From an uncultured SAR86 cluster bacterium (lineage in GTDB: Bacteria > Pseudomonadota > Gammaproteobacteria > Magnimaribacterales > D2472), in NCBI GenBank assembly GCA_902557705.1, contig CACEBI010000002.1, positions 49,185 through 113,184 on the forward strand: a stretch of 64,000 nucleotides of DNA. The letters are read 5' to 3'. Both the position numbers and the translations under genes were made by a program. Of the stretch, positions 20,432 to 29,004 are shown in pieces. Position 1 is the first letter of the stretch; each line of letters starts with the position of its first letter. Under the pieces are notes generated by a model. It made no database searches. It worked only from the letters and a program-made list of their open reading frames with translations, and had not been told where the DNA came from.

Positions 20432-21061
20432 TTAATTTAATGTTGGAGAAACTACTTTCACTATAATAGCAAAAATTATCCCTGAAATGAGTCCTCCTAA
20501 ATGAGCAAAATTAGCAACATTGCCAAATCCAAATAAATTTAATATCCCAAGAAACCCAAGTATTAACCAAACTAACATAAATAAATATAAGGCTGGGGGG
20601 AGATCATACCTCTCTTGTTTCATCTCAAGCTCAATTATCATGCAATACCCAAGCAACCCATAAATAACACCTGAAAGGCCTCCAAAAAGTGAGGAGCCTC
20701 CAAAAAAATATTGAGTTAAGTTGGATATTATTGAAGAGAAAATTACTAAATTTATAAATGTTAAATACCCATCAATCTGCTCAATTTTTGAACCAAGCAC
20801 ATAAATCCACAAACAGTTAAAAACTAAATGAGTTAATGAAAAATGAATAAACATGGGAGTTATTAATCTCCACCATTCATTATTTTGAATATACGTAGTT
20901 TCAAGAGAGTTAAAACTCACATAGCCCTTTTGATATGAGCCCAGATCAATTTTGATAAAGGTAAAAGGCTCAATGAAGGCTAATACTGATCCATAATTAG
21001 ATAAAAAGGCAATTAATATTGATATCAATATTATTGGCATATGAAAGTTTCTGATATTCAC
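20432..21061 (-). CDS. Rhomboid family intramembrane serine protease
   Basis: The 209-residue protein has six predicted membrane helices. The catalytic Ser is in FGGLSGVIYG (GxSG) and the catalytic His in NFAHLGGLISG. HFSLTHLVFN in the second helix supplies the oxyanion-site residues, as in GlpG. The cytoplasmic N-domain of E. coli GlpG is absent. Substrates are unknown. It sits 3 bases after nadK. Confidence 0.9.
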   Translation of the reverse strand: MNIRNFHMPIILISILIAFLSNYGSVLAFIEPFTFIKIDLGSYQKGYVSFNSLETTYIQNNEWWRLITPMFIHFSLTHLVFNCLWIYVLGSKIEQIDGYLTFINLVIFSSIISNLTQYFFGGSSLFGGLSGVIYGLLGYCMIIELEMKQERYDLPPALYLFMLVWLILGFLGILNLFGFGNVANFAHLGGLISGIIFAIIVKVVSPTLN

Positions 21062-21064
21062 TTA

Positions 21065-21928
21065 TTATTTTTTAGAAATATCTAAACTCCAGCCCAGTTT
21101 TTCTCTACAGGCTTCAAAAAAATCATTATTCAATGGATGTACTAAGCGAAGTTTATTATCCATCTTAGAAATAACTATATCTTTATCATATGGGGCATTC
21201 TCATCCTCTTGACCATCTGCACAAATTTTGGCTTCTTTCATGGGCCCGCTTATTAAATTAATTGTTACATTTTCATCCGAAGATATTACAAAGGGTCTTG
21301 ATGAAATACTTTGAGGAAGCATGGGTAATATTGTCCAAACATCAAGAGCAGGATGAATAATTGGCCCACCAGCAGATAGAGCATATGCAGTTGATCCAGT
21401 TGGTGTTGCTATAATTAAACCATCAGACCTTTGTTCATAAACAATTTTATTATTTACTGATAACCTATATCTCATCAATTGTGTATAGCCACCAGAATGA
21501 ATTACTATTTCATTTAAACCATAAACTGTTTTATTGGCAAAAGTGGCACTAACAAGATTCCTTTCTTCTACCTGGCAATTACCATTTAAAACATCTTGAA
21601 TTATTGATTCAAAATCTTGAGTTTTAACATCAGTCAAAAATCCAACGGTTCCCATATTAATACCAAGAATTGGTATATCGTATTCTAAGTACTTTCTAGC
21701 TGATCTTAGAAGAGTTCCATCGCCACCAAAAACAATTATCAAGTCAACTGAAGAAGCAAATTCGCTATGTTTAAGCATAGTTAAAGAATTATTTTTATAT
21801 TTTGATGTTTCTTCTATAAAAATATTAGAAGTATGTTTGTTTAAAGATGAAATTAAAACATCAAGGCCATGTGAGTCGATGCCCTCATCTGTTTTTTCTT
21901 TTACGTAGATGCCAATATTTTTAAACAT
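21065..21928 (-). CDS. nadK: NAD kinase
   Basis: Phosphorylates NAD to NADP. The GGDGTLLRSAR motif is near residue 70, followed by NMGTVGFLTD, GLNEIVIH and PTGSTAYALSAGGP, all diagnostic. Length is 287 residues. It is the first gene of the run nadK-rhomboid-pyrD-(19005 gene), divergent from the acyl-CoA dehydrogenase at 22070 across a 141-base AT-rich spacer. Confidence 0.97.
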   Translation of the reverse strand: MFKNIGIYVKEKTDEGIDSHGLDVLISSLNKHTSNIFIEETSKYKNNSLTMLKHSEFASSVDLIIVFGGDGTLLRSARKYLEYDIPILGINMGTVGFLTDVKTQDFESIIQDVLNGNCQVEERNLVSATFANKTVYGLNEIVIHSGGYTQLMRYRLSVNNKIVYEQRSDGLIIATPTGSTAYALSAGGPIIHPALDVWTILPMLPQSISSRPFVISSDENVTINLISGPMKEAKICADGQEDENAPYDKDIVISKMDNKLRLVHPLNNDFFEACREKLGWSLDISKK

Positions 21929-22069
21929 ACATTTATTATACTATTTCAATCAATTCATAAGGAAAGAATATAGATATCGTTGATAAATTTTGAGCATTTT
22001 AAACCTTTTGCACTAAATCAAGTTTGCTATAGAATAATTTAGTTAACAAAAATATATATATATATAAAC

Positions 22070-23260
22070 ATGCAAAATTTAGAAGAATTCCGGAAGGAAG
22101 TTAAAGAATGGCTTGATAAAAATTGCCCTCCATCAATGAGAAGTGGAGCAGATGCATCAATTCCAGTTGATGAAGTATGGGGAGGAAGAAAAGCAGAATA
22201 TAAAAATCCTGAATCAAAAATTTGGCTTGATAGGATGGGTGATAAAGGATGGACAATGCCTACAGTTCCCAAAGAATATGGTGGTGGTGGCTTAAATGCT
22301 GAACAAGTAACAATCCTGAATCAAGAAATGTTTGCAATTGGCGCTAAACAACCTTTACTTAGTTTTGGCATCTGGATGCTTGCTCCAGTATTACTCGAAT
22401 ACGGAACAGAAGAACAAAAAAAAGAACATCTACCAAAAATAATTAAAGGTGAAATTAGATGGTGTCAGGGTTACTCAGAACCTGGATCAGGATCTGATTT
22501 AGCCAGTCTTGCAACTAAAGCTGAAGATAATGGAGATCATTTTTTAGTAAATGGACAAAAAGTATGGACATCATATGCAGATAAGGCTGATTGGATATTT
22601 GCATTAGTTAGAACAGGCCCTAAAGAGCCAAAGCATGATGGGATTAGTTTCCTTCTAATTGATATGGAAACTGCTGGAGTTAGTACAAAACCAATCACCT
22701 TGATATCGGGTAAATCACCTTTCTGTGAAACATTTTTTGATGATGTAAAAGTACCAAAAGAAAATCTTATTGGTCAGCTTAATGCTGGTTGGGCAATTGC
22801 TAAAGCATTGCTTCAACATGAAAGAGCTTTCATATCTAGCTTTGGTCTAGGATCAGGCATGGGAAGTGGAAGAGATCTTGTTTCAATTGCTAAAAAGCAT
22901 ATTGGAGAAGAGGACGGAAAGATAAGCAACGGTTTTTATAGATCTCAAATAGCCTCGCATAAAATAAAAGAGCATGCATTTGGATTAACATTTAAAAGAG
23001 CAAAAGACGAAGGTGGAAAAGCTAGTGCAACTGCTTCAATGTTTAAACTCTATGGAACAGAGCATAATAAAAAGCGTCATGAACTTATGATTGCAGCTAC
23101 TGGAATCAATGGGGTTGCCTGGGATGGAGATGAGTTTGATAAAGAAGATAGGAATCTTACTAGGGCATGGTTAAGAACCAAAGGAAATTCAATTGAGGGT
23201 GGCACTTCGGAAGTGCAGTTAAATGTTATTTCTAAAAGAGTTTTAGGTCTTCCAAGCTAG
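22070..23260 (+). CDS. Acyl-CoA dehydrogenase (large partner of a pair)
   Basis: FAD-dependent acyl-CoA dehydrogenase of 396 residues. FAD/substrate motifs include WCQGYSEPGSGSDLASL and WTSYADKADWIFALVRT, and the C-terminus has SIEGGTSEVQ with the glutamate expected of an active-site base. It precedes a second, different dehydrogenase by 8 bases, the layout of heteromeric FadE-type enzymes that act on bulky acyl-CoAs. The acyl chain is unknown. An AT dinucleotide run lies just before the ATG. Confidence 0.88.
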   Translation: MQNLEEFRKEVKEWLDKNCPPSMRSGADASIPVDEVWGGRKAEYKNPESKIWLDRMGDKGWTMPTVPKEYGGGGLNAEQVTILNQEMFAIGAKQPLLSFGIWMLAPVLLEYGTEEQKKEHLPKIIKGEIRWCQGYSEPGSGSDLASLATKAEDNGDHFLVNGQKVWTSYADKADWIFALVRTGPKEPKHDGISFLLIDMETAGVSTKPITLISGKSPFCETFFDDVKVPKENLIGQLNAGWAIAKALLQHERAFISSFGLGSGMGSGRDLVSIAKKHIGEEDGKISNGFYRSQIASHKIKEHAFGLTFKRAKDEGGKASATASMFKLYGTEHNKKRHELMIAATGINGVAWDGDEFDKEDRNLTRAWLRTKGNSIEGGTSEVQLNVISKRVLGLPS

Positions 23261-23268
23261 AGTTTAAG

Positions 23269-24408
23269 ATGAAATTAGTGCTAACAGAAGAACAAGAATT
23301 TCTTAGAGATACTGCAAAAAATTTTGCTCAAGAGAGAACACCAGTGACTCATTTTAGAGAGCTTAGAGATAATAAAGATAAAAACCTTTGGGATAGAGAT
23401 ATTTGGCAAGAAATGGTCAATTTAGGTTGGTCTGGAATACTAGTGCCTGAAGAATTTGGTGGTTCAAATTTTGGTGTAGCAGGTATAAGCGTAATTTTGC
23501 AAGAATGCGGTAAAACACTTACCCCCTCTCCTCTTTTTTCTACCGGCGTTTTAGGAGCTTATGCTATTTCAAACTTTGGAACTCAAGCGCAAAAAGAAAA
23601 ATACCTCCCTAAAATAGTAAGTGGTGAAATTACTTCAGCTCTAGCGGTTGATGAGTCTAGCCATCATGACCCATTAAAAACATCATTTAAGGCAGAAAAA
23701 AATAATGAAGAGTATCTTTTAAATGGTAAGAAAACCTTTGTTATAGATGGTGCTAGTGCTGATATTTTGATAGTACTTGCAAGAACATCAGGCAACTCTG
23801 GTGAATTAGCTGGATTGACTTTATTTATTATTGACTCAAATGCTGATGGTCTAAATAGAATTAAGCTCGATATGGCTGATTCAAGAAATTATGCAAATAT
23901 TGAGTTTAATGACGTTAAATGCTCTAAAAAAGAAATTTTAGGAACAATAGAGACTGGTGGTGAAACAGTTGAAAGAATTCTTGATATTGGAAGAATAGCT
24001 ATGTCAGCTGAAATGCTTGGTAATGCTGAGTCAGCTTTTGAAACAACAATTGAATATCTTAAGCAAAGAAAACAGTTTGGTGTACTGATTGGTACATTTC
24101 AGGCGTTACAACACAGAGCAGCTGAAATGTTTTGTGAGATTGAGCTTACTAAGTCAGCAGTAATGGCAGCTGTTCAGGGCGCCGATGAAAACTCTAATGA
24201 ACTCCAAAGATTGTCCAGTCTTGCTAAAACAATAGCTGGAGAAACTCTCCACCTAGTTTCTAATGAAGCAATACAAATGCATGGTGGTATTGGTGTCACA
24301 GATGAATATGACCTGGGGTTCTTTATAAAAAGGTCGAGAGTTGCTGAGCAAATATTTGGAAGTTCTACATATCATACTGAAAGATATGCTAATCTAAGCG
24401 GGTTTTAA
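23269..24408 (+). CDS. Acyl-CoA dehydrogenase (small partner of a pair)
   Basis: 379-residue acyl-CoA dehydrogenase fold protein: LVPEEFGGSNFG near the N-terminus, KQRKQFGVLIGTFQALQHRAAEM in the helical domain, and QMHGGIGVTDEYDLGFF near the end. It lacks the EGT-type motif present in its upstream partner, as is usual for the second subunit of heteromeric enzymes. It probably forms a complex with the product of the gene 8 bases upstream. Substrate unknown. Confidence 0.85.
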   Translation: MKLVLTEEQEFLRDTAKNFAQERTPVTHFRELRDNKDKNLWDRDIWQEMVNLGWSGILVPEEFGGSNFGVAGISVILQECGKTLTPSPLFSTGVLGAYAISNFGTQAQKEKYLPKIVSGEITSALAVDESSHHDPLKTSFKAEKNNEEYLLNGKKTFVIDGASADILIVLARTSGNSGELAGLTLFIIDSNADGLNRIKLDMADSRNYANIEFNDVKCSKKEILGTIETGGETVERILDIGRIAMSAEMLGNAESAFETTIEYLKQRKQFGVLIGTFQALQHRAAEMFCEIELTKSAVMAAVQGADENSNELQRLSSLAKTIAGETLHLVSNEAIQMHGGIGVTDEYDLGFFIKRSRVAEQIFGSSTYHTERYANLSGF

Positions 24409-24423
24409 ATTTGAAAATTTGAT

Positions 24424-25308
24424 ATGTACTTCATAAAGTCCAACCTAGTAGGATTTTTTACATTTATTTTTATTATTGTTGAATTAACAATTGGCTTTGG
24501 TACGCTGGCAATTGTAAATATTCCTAGAGCAATATTTCCGTTTAAATCTCTAAAAATTAGATTAAGTAAAATCTCAAATTCTATTGGTGAATACACTGTC
24601 TATGGGTTAAAAGTCATTATGAAAATAATGCATAAAGATTCTATGCAGGTATTTGACGATAATGAATTTGATAAAAATACATGGTATATGGCCGTTTCTA
24701 ACCATCAGTCATGGGCAGATATTTTTATACTTTTAGTGGCAGCCCATAAAAGAATCCCTCTGCTTAAATTTTTTATGAAAAAAGAGTTAGCCTGGATACC
24801 TTTTATATTTCTAGCTAATAAAACTTTAAATATGCCTTTTGTAAATAGGCACTCAAAAAAAGAATTAGAAAAAAATCCTGATCTAAGGTTCAAAGATTAT
24901 GAAAATACATTAAAGGCTTGTAAAAGATTCCAAAGATCGCCATCAACGATTTTTAGTTACGCAGAGGGTACAAGAAATAATCCTACAAAACATTTAGCTC
25001 AAAACTCACCATATAAAAATCTTCTAAAACCAAGGATTGGTGGAATTGCTACTGCCCTTTCGGCTATGCCTAATATTAATGTTTTAGTAGATTATTCGGT
25101 AGTCTATAAGTCAGATAAAAGAGGAGCATGGGCTTTTTTAAAGGGCGATATGCGTGATGTTAAAGTTTTCGTAAGAAAATATACGATACCTGAAAATCTT
25201 AAAAATAAAAATTATTCAACTGATGATGAATACAGAGAAAATTTTAAGAGATGGATTGAAGAAATTTGGGAAGAAAAAGATAGAGAAATAGAAAGATTAA
25301 AGTTCTAA
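24424..25308 (+). CDS. 1-acylglycerol-3-phosphate O-acyltransferase-like (PlsC/YihG family)
   Basis: A 294-residue membrane acyltransferase. It has an N-terminal hydrophobic helix (residues 8-32), the HX4D catalytic motif at His94-Asp99 (NHQSWAD), and the acceptor motif SYAEGTRNN. The closest subgroup is the LCLAT/YihG type, which acylates lysophospholipids. It starts 15 bases after the acyl-CoA dehydrogenase pair and its 3' end overlaps convergent rraA by 12 bases. Confidence 0.85.
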   Translation: MYFIKSNLVGFFTFIFIIVELTIGFGTLAIVNIPRAIFPFKSLKIRLSKISNSIGEYTVYGLKVIMKIMHKDSMQVFDDNEFDKNTWYMAVSNHQSWADIFILLVAAHKRIPLLKFFMKKELAWIPFIFLANKTLNMPFVNRHSKKELEKNPDLRFKDYENTLKACKRFQRSPSTIFSYAEGTRNNPTKHLAQNSPYKNLLKPRIGGIATALSAMPNINVLVDYSVVYKSDKRGAWAFLKGDMRDVKVFVRKYTIPENLKNKNYSTDDEYRENFKRWIEEIWEEKDREIERLKF

Positions 25309-25791
25309 TTTTTTGCTACTTACAACCCATCCATTAGTATCAACATAAATCCAATTTCCAGAGCTTATTTCAACAGATCCAATATTAATTTTTTCATCTT
25401 TTGTTCCAATGCCAACATTTTTATCTGTTTTCATTGGGTATGTATTTTTTGCATAAACACCAATTGAGATATTTTCAATTACCTCTATGTCTCTAATGAA
25501 ACCATTCACAAAAATACCTCTCCATTTGTTTTCATAAGCTTTTTGAGCAATTTGATCACCAACCATTGAGCAAAATTTGTCTCCAGTATGGTTTATAACT
25601 AAAACCTTACCATCACCATTTTCCTGAACCATTTCCTTAACAATACTATTACTATGCGGACAATATGCTGTTCTAATTTCTCCACAAAACTTATCAATAC
25701 CTCCATATGAATTTAAAAAAATGTCGCCTATCAGTACCTCATCAGGAAAGGCGTCGCATATATCTGGAACTGTGAAATTGTATGTTTGCAT
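25297..25791 (-). CDS. rraA: RraA-family protein
   Basis: 164 residues, the size of E. coli RraA (regulator of RNase E activity). The conserved core is GDQIAQKAYENKWRGIFVNG followed by FIRDIE. Some RraA homologues are 4-hydroxy-4-methyl-2-oxoglutarate aldolases, so an enzymatic role cannot be excluded. It converges on the acyltransferase gene with a 12-base overlap and diverges from the flavoprotein gene at 25865. Confidence 0.85.
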   Translation of the reverse strand: MQTYNFTVPDICDAFPDEVLIGDIFLNSYGGIDKFCGEIRTAYCPHSNSIVKEMVQENGDGKVLVINHTGDKFCSMVGDQIAQKAYENKWRGIFVNGFIRDIEVIENISIGVYAKNTYPMKTDKNVGIGTKDEKINIGSVEISSGNWIYVDTNGWVVSSKKLEL

Positions 25792-25864
25792 TAAGTGAAA
25801 AATTTTAAATTTATCTAATAATTATAATAGAATTAAAAATATATATAAAAAAGTAGAGTAAATT

Positions 25865-27022
25865 ATGAAATCACCAATATGTGAAATGTTTGAAATTGAA
25901 TTTCCGCTTGTTGCATTTAGCCATTGTAGAGATGTTGTTGTAGCAGTTTCCAAGGCTGGCGGTATGGGCGTATTGGGAGCAGTTGGCCATACTCCAGAAA
26001 TGTTAGAACAAGATCTTAAATGGATAGATGAACATATTGACGGCAAGCCCTATGGTGTCGATATCCTAGTGCCAACCACTTTCGAGGGCAAAGGATCGTC
26101 TGTTTCATCAGAAGATCTTATTAATATGATTCCACAAGAATACCGAGATTTTAGAGCTGACGTTTTGAAGCAACATGATGTTGATGGAGAATCATTAAGA
26201 AATCCTTCGGACTCAAAAAAAGTTGAAATGGATTCAGATTCTAGATTTGGGAAAAATCTTAAAGAAAAAGGAGCTAAAAAATTATTAGAAGTTGCTTTTT
26301 CTCATCCAATTAAACTGATTGCAAATGCGTTAGGAGTACCTCCTCATTGGATGTTAGAAATGGGAAAAGCAAATAATGTAAAAGTTGCTGCACTTTTAGG
26401 AGCTAAAGAGCATGCAATTAAACAAGTTCAAGCTGGCGTAGATGTATTAGTTGTATCAGGAACTGAAGGTGGCGGTCATTGTGGAAGCGTTTCAACTATG
26501 GTGCTAATACCAGAAGTAAAAAGAGCAATAAAAGACTTAGGCGATGTACCAATCTTAGCAGCTGGTGGTATTGCCACTGGTGAGCAAATGGCTGGGATTA
26601 TGACAATGGGTGCAGATGGTGTTTGGTGCGCCTCGGTATTTCTTCCAACCACCGAAGCTGAAACCTCTGAAAACATTAAAGAAAAAATGATTCAAGCTAC
26701 TTCAAGCCAAACTGTAAGATCAAAAAGTAGAACAGGTAAGCACTCAAGGCAACTTCAGTCAGCATGGACTGATGCGTGGGAATCAAAAGATGCACCTGAG
26801 CCATTGCCAATGCCTTTGCAAACAATTGTTGGAGAGCCAGCTTTAGCAATAGTCTCTAAACAGGCAACTCTCGGACATGAAGGAGCAAAAAAACTTGATA
26901 CATATTGGGTTGGTCAAGGCATAGGATTAGTGAATGAAACTATTTCAGCTGGACAGACCGTTCAAAAATTCAAAGAAGAATTCATTGAGGCCTATGAACG
27001 AATAGCAAACTTGGTGGAATAG
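25865..27022 (+). CDS. Nitronate monooxygenase / FabK-like FMN-dependent TIM-barrel protein
   Basis: 385-residue member of the 2-nitropropane dioxygenase family. SKAGGMGVLGAVGHTPE opens the barrel, VVSGTEGGGHCG holds the conserved His near the flavin, and ILAAGGIATGEQMAG with GADGVWCAS binds FMN phosphate. The family covers nitronate detoxification, enoyl-ACP reduction and unknown oxidations; the sequence alone does not decide which. Confidence 0.85.
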   Translation: MKSPICEMFEIEFPLVAFSHCRDVVVAVSKAGGMGVLGAVGHTPEMLEQDLKWIDEHIDGKPYGVDILVPTTFEGKGSSVSSEDLINMIPQEYRDFRADVLKQHDVDGESLRNPSDSKKVEMDSDSRFGKNLKEKGAKKLLEVAFSHPIKLIANALGVPPHWMLEMGKANNVKVAALLGAKEHAIKQVQAGVDVLVVSGTEGGGHCGSVSTMVLIPEVKRAIKDLGDVPILAAGGIATGEQMAGIMTMGADGVWCASVFLPTTEAETSENIKEKMIQATSSQTVRSKSRTGKHSRQLQSAWTDAWESKDAPEPLPMPLQTIVGEPALAIVSKQATLGHEGAKKLDTYWVGQGIGLVNETISAGQTVQKFKEEFIEAYERIANLVE

Positions 27023-27027
27023 GATTA

Positions 27028-28287
27028 TTAAGAATTTTTAATATCTTCTCTGGCAATAAATTCAAGAACTGTTGCATTAATACAATATCTTGGCATGCCA
27101 TTGGGGCCATCATCAAAAACATGACCTAAATGAATGTTACTTGATTTTGATTTAACCTCTGTTCTTTTCATTCCATATGAATTATCTGGTAGTTCATAGG
27201 TTGAGTTAGGCACCGGGGCTGTAAATGATAACCAGCCACTTCGTGAAACGAATCTATCTCTAGTATCAAACAAAGGTGCTCCACTTAATTTATCTACAAA
27301 AATTCCGTCAGGAGTATTTTTGAAAATCTGATATTCTTTACAGAATCTTGCATCAGTTCCTTGATTAAAAGCAACGTCATAAGCTTCTGTATCACCTAAT
27401 TTAAATTTTCCAAGAGCTTTATAAAATAATTCAGGCTCCATGTATCCTTGGTATGAGAATAATTCACTACCATTCTCTAAGAAAACAATTGTAGGTGTTG
27501 CCCATGTGGGTGTTTGAATATCCAAACCATTTAATTCAATTGCTGTTCTGTATACCATTGGGATACTTCCCTTATAATCATTTGCCACATCTTTTTTGAA
27601 ATTTTCACAATAAGGACAATAATCTTGTGAATCAATTACAAGAACATACTTACCTGATAAAAGAAATGAATTATCAATGGTTGGTGTTTCAATTTTGTTA
27701 AAGGCAACACCTGTGGAATGATCAGGACAATATCCATTTGGATTTTTTTTAATATAGTCTTGATGATATTCTTCAGCATCGTGAAACTTATCAAGAGATT
27801 TAATTGAAGTCTTAATTTCTCCATATCCTTCATCACTTAGTAGTTTTTGAAATTCGTTAGTTGTTTCGTCTATTACTTTTTTTTGTGATGGTTTTGTATA
27901 CAAAATAGTTGACCTGTATTGAGTACCAATATCATTACCTTGTCTATTAAGTTGGGTTGGATCATGTGATTCATAGAAATGTTCAAGAAGAGACCTTAAG
28001 CTTATTACCTCCCTGTTAAAAGTTACTTTAACAACTTCAGCAAAATTATTTCTTTTATATTTGTTTGTATATTTTGTTATCTCTCTGTAAGTTGGTTTTA
28101 TTCCATATCCATCAGCATATCCTGATACTGCATCTTCAACTCCTTCAAGAGCTTCATAACCCTTTTCAGCACCCCAGAAACACCCAGAACCTAAAACTAT
28201 AGTCTCTAAATGAGATGTATGGTTTTCATAGGAATGAACACTTAAGCATAAAGCCATGATTGGCAGAAATATAAAAAATCTTTTCAT
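27028..28287 (-). CDS. msrAB: Exported MsrA-thioredoxin-MsrB fusion (methionine sulfoxide reductase)
   Basis: The 419-residue protein starts with a signal peptide (about residues 1-19), so it should act in the periplasm. MsrA spans residues 27-195 with Cys36 in SGCFWGAE. A thioredoxin-like domain at residues 200-295 has C224-P-Y-C227 and a cis-Pro TWATPT. MsrB spans residues 300-415 with catalytic Cys402 in RYCIN and LGHVFDDGP. The usual MsrB zinc cysteines are missing (VDKLSGAPL in place of a CxxC). The order MsrA-Trx-MsrB differs from Neisseria PilB, which is Trx-MsrA-MsrB. It would repair oxidised methionines and carry its own electron relay. It starts inside the gst stop codon. Confidence 0.9.
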   Translation of the reverse strand: MKRFFIFLPIMALCLSVHSYENHTSHLETIVLGSGCFWGAEKGYEALEGVEDAVSGYADGYGIKPTYREITKYTNKYKRNNFAEVVKVTFNREVISLRSLLEHFYESHDPTQLNRQGNDIGTQYRSTILYTKPSQKKVIDETTNEFQKLLSDEGYGEIKTSIKSLDKFHDAEEYHQDYIKKNPNGYCPDHSTGVAFNKIETPTIDNSFLLSGKYVLVIDSQDYCPYCENFKKDVANDYKGSIPMVYRTAIELNGLDIQTPTWATPTIVFLENGSELFSYQGYMEPELFYKALGKFKLGDTEAYDVAFNQGTDARFCKEYQIFKNTPDGIFVDKLSGAPLFDTRDRFVSRSGWLSFTAPVPNSTYELPDNSYGMKRTEVKSKSSNIHLGHVFDDGPNGMPRYCINATVLEFIAREDIKNS

Positions 28288-28907
28288 TATGTCTTTTCTT
28301 CGTATTTATAATTTTTACTTTTTATAAAGGCTTTTCTCTCAAAAAGCATAGATGTCCATCTAGTTATATTTGGTTTAAATGCTTCTTTAATACCAAGAGC
28401 CCCTGCTAGGTTAATTGCATAACTTACGCATATATCAGCAATCGTAAATCTATTTGAGCAAAGATAAGTTTTATTTTCTAGCTCAGATTCAAGTAATTTT
28501 AAACGAGAAACAAACCATCTGCTATATCCTTCTATCGCTGCATCAGCAACGCCTGGTTCTTGAAATTTATATCTTAATACAACTGTCTGAGGAAAAGTTA
28601 ATGTTGCATCTGCATGATAGAGCCAATTCAAATAACTTGGGTAATCCTTTTCCTCAGGCATTACTCTTAGATCTGTTGGGCCATATTTTTCAACAAGATA
28701 CTGAGCCATTGCAACTGACTCCGTCATCTTGACATCTCCATCAATGAGATATGGAACTGTTCCTAACATATTAATATCTAGATACTCCTCCATAAAAACT
28801 CTTGGAGGAAAAGGCATCATTACTAATTCATATTTAAGTCCCATCTCTTCAGCTGTCCATATAGGCCTCATTGCTCTTGAATTTTCTGTTCCATAAATTT
28901 TTAACAT
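28287..28907 (-). CDS. Glutathione S-transferase family protein
   Basis: The 206-residue protein has an N-terminal thioredoxin-fold half (MLKIYGTENSRAMRPIWTAEEM; TVPYLIDGDVKMTESVAMAQYL) and a C-terminal helical half with FTIADICVSYAINLA. SRAMRP holds the Ser/Arg of the glutathione site, and TESVAM the second conserved Ser. Substrate unknown. It shares one base with the msrAB start and diverges from the carboxylase operon. Confidence 0.88.
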   Translation of the reverse strand: MLKIYGTENSRAMRPIWTAEEMGLKYELVMMPFPPRVFMEEYLDINMLGTVPYLIDGDVKMTESVAMAQYLVEKYGPTDLRVMPEEKDYPSYLNWLYHADATLTFPQTVVLRYKFQEPGVADAAIEGYSRWFVSRLKLLESELENKTYLCSNRFTIADICVSYAINLAGALGIKEAFKPNITRWTSMLFERKAFIKSKNYKYEEKT

Positions 28908-28936
28908 AATTTTTCCTAGATACTAACTATATGATA

Positions 28937-28977
28937 ATACAATTATTAATTGGTAATATTAATAATTGTATATTACC
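28937..28977. promoter_or_regulatory. Two interlocking palindromes, candidate operator of the acyl-CoA carboxylase operon
   Basis: ATACAATTATTAAT (28937-28950) and ATTAATAATTGTAT (28958-28971) form a perfect 14-base inverted repeat with a 7-base spacer. A second perfect inverted repeat, GGTAATAT (28952-28959) and ATATTACC (28970-28977), overlaps it. They lie between divergent gst and the carboxylase gene, 28 bases before the latter's ATG. The TetR regulator encoded in the operon is the obvious candidate to bind here; that is an inference. Confidence 0.6.
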
Positions 28978-29004
28978 ATAAGGAATGCATAAAAATTTTG
29001 AAAT

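Noticed and set aside
22051..22066. TA dinucleotide run before the acyl-CoA dehydrogenase ATG
   Set aside because: A simple-sequence run is expected in AT-rich spacers; nothing suggests a regulatory repeat.
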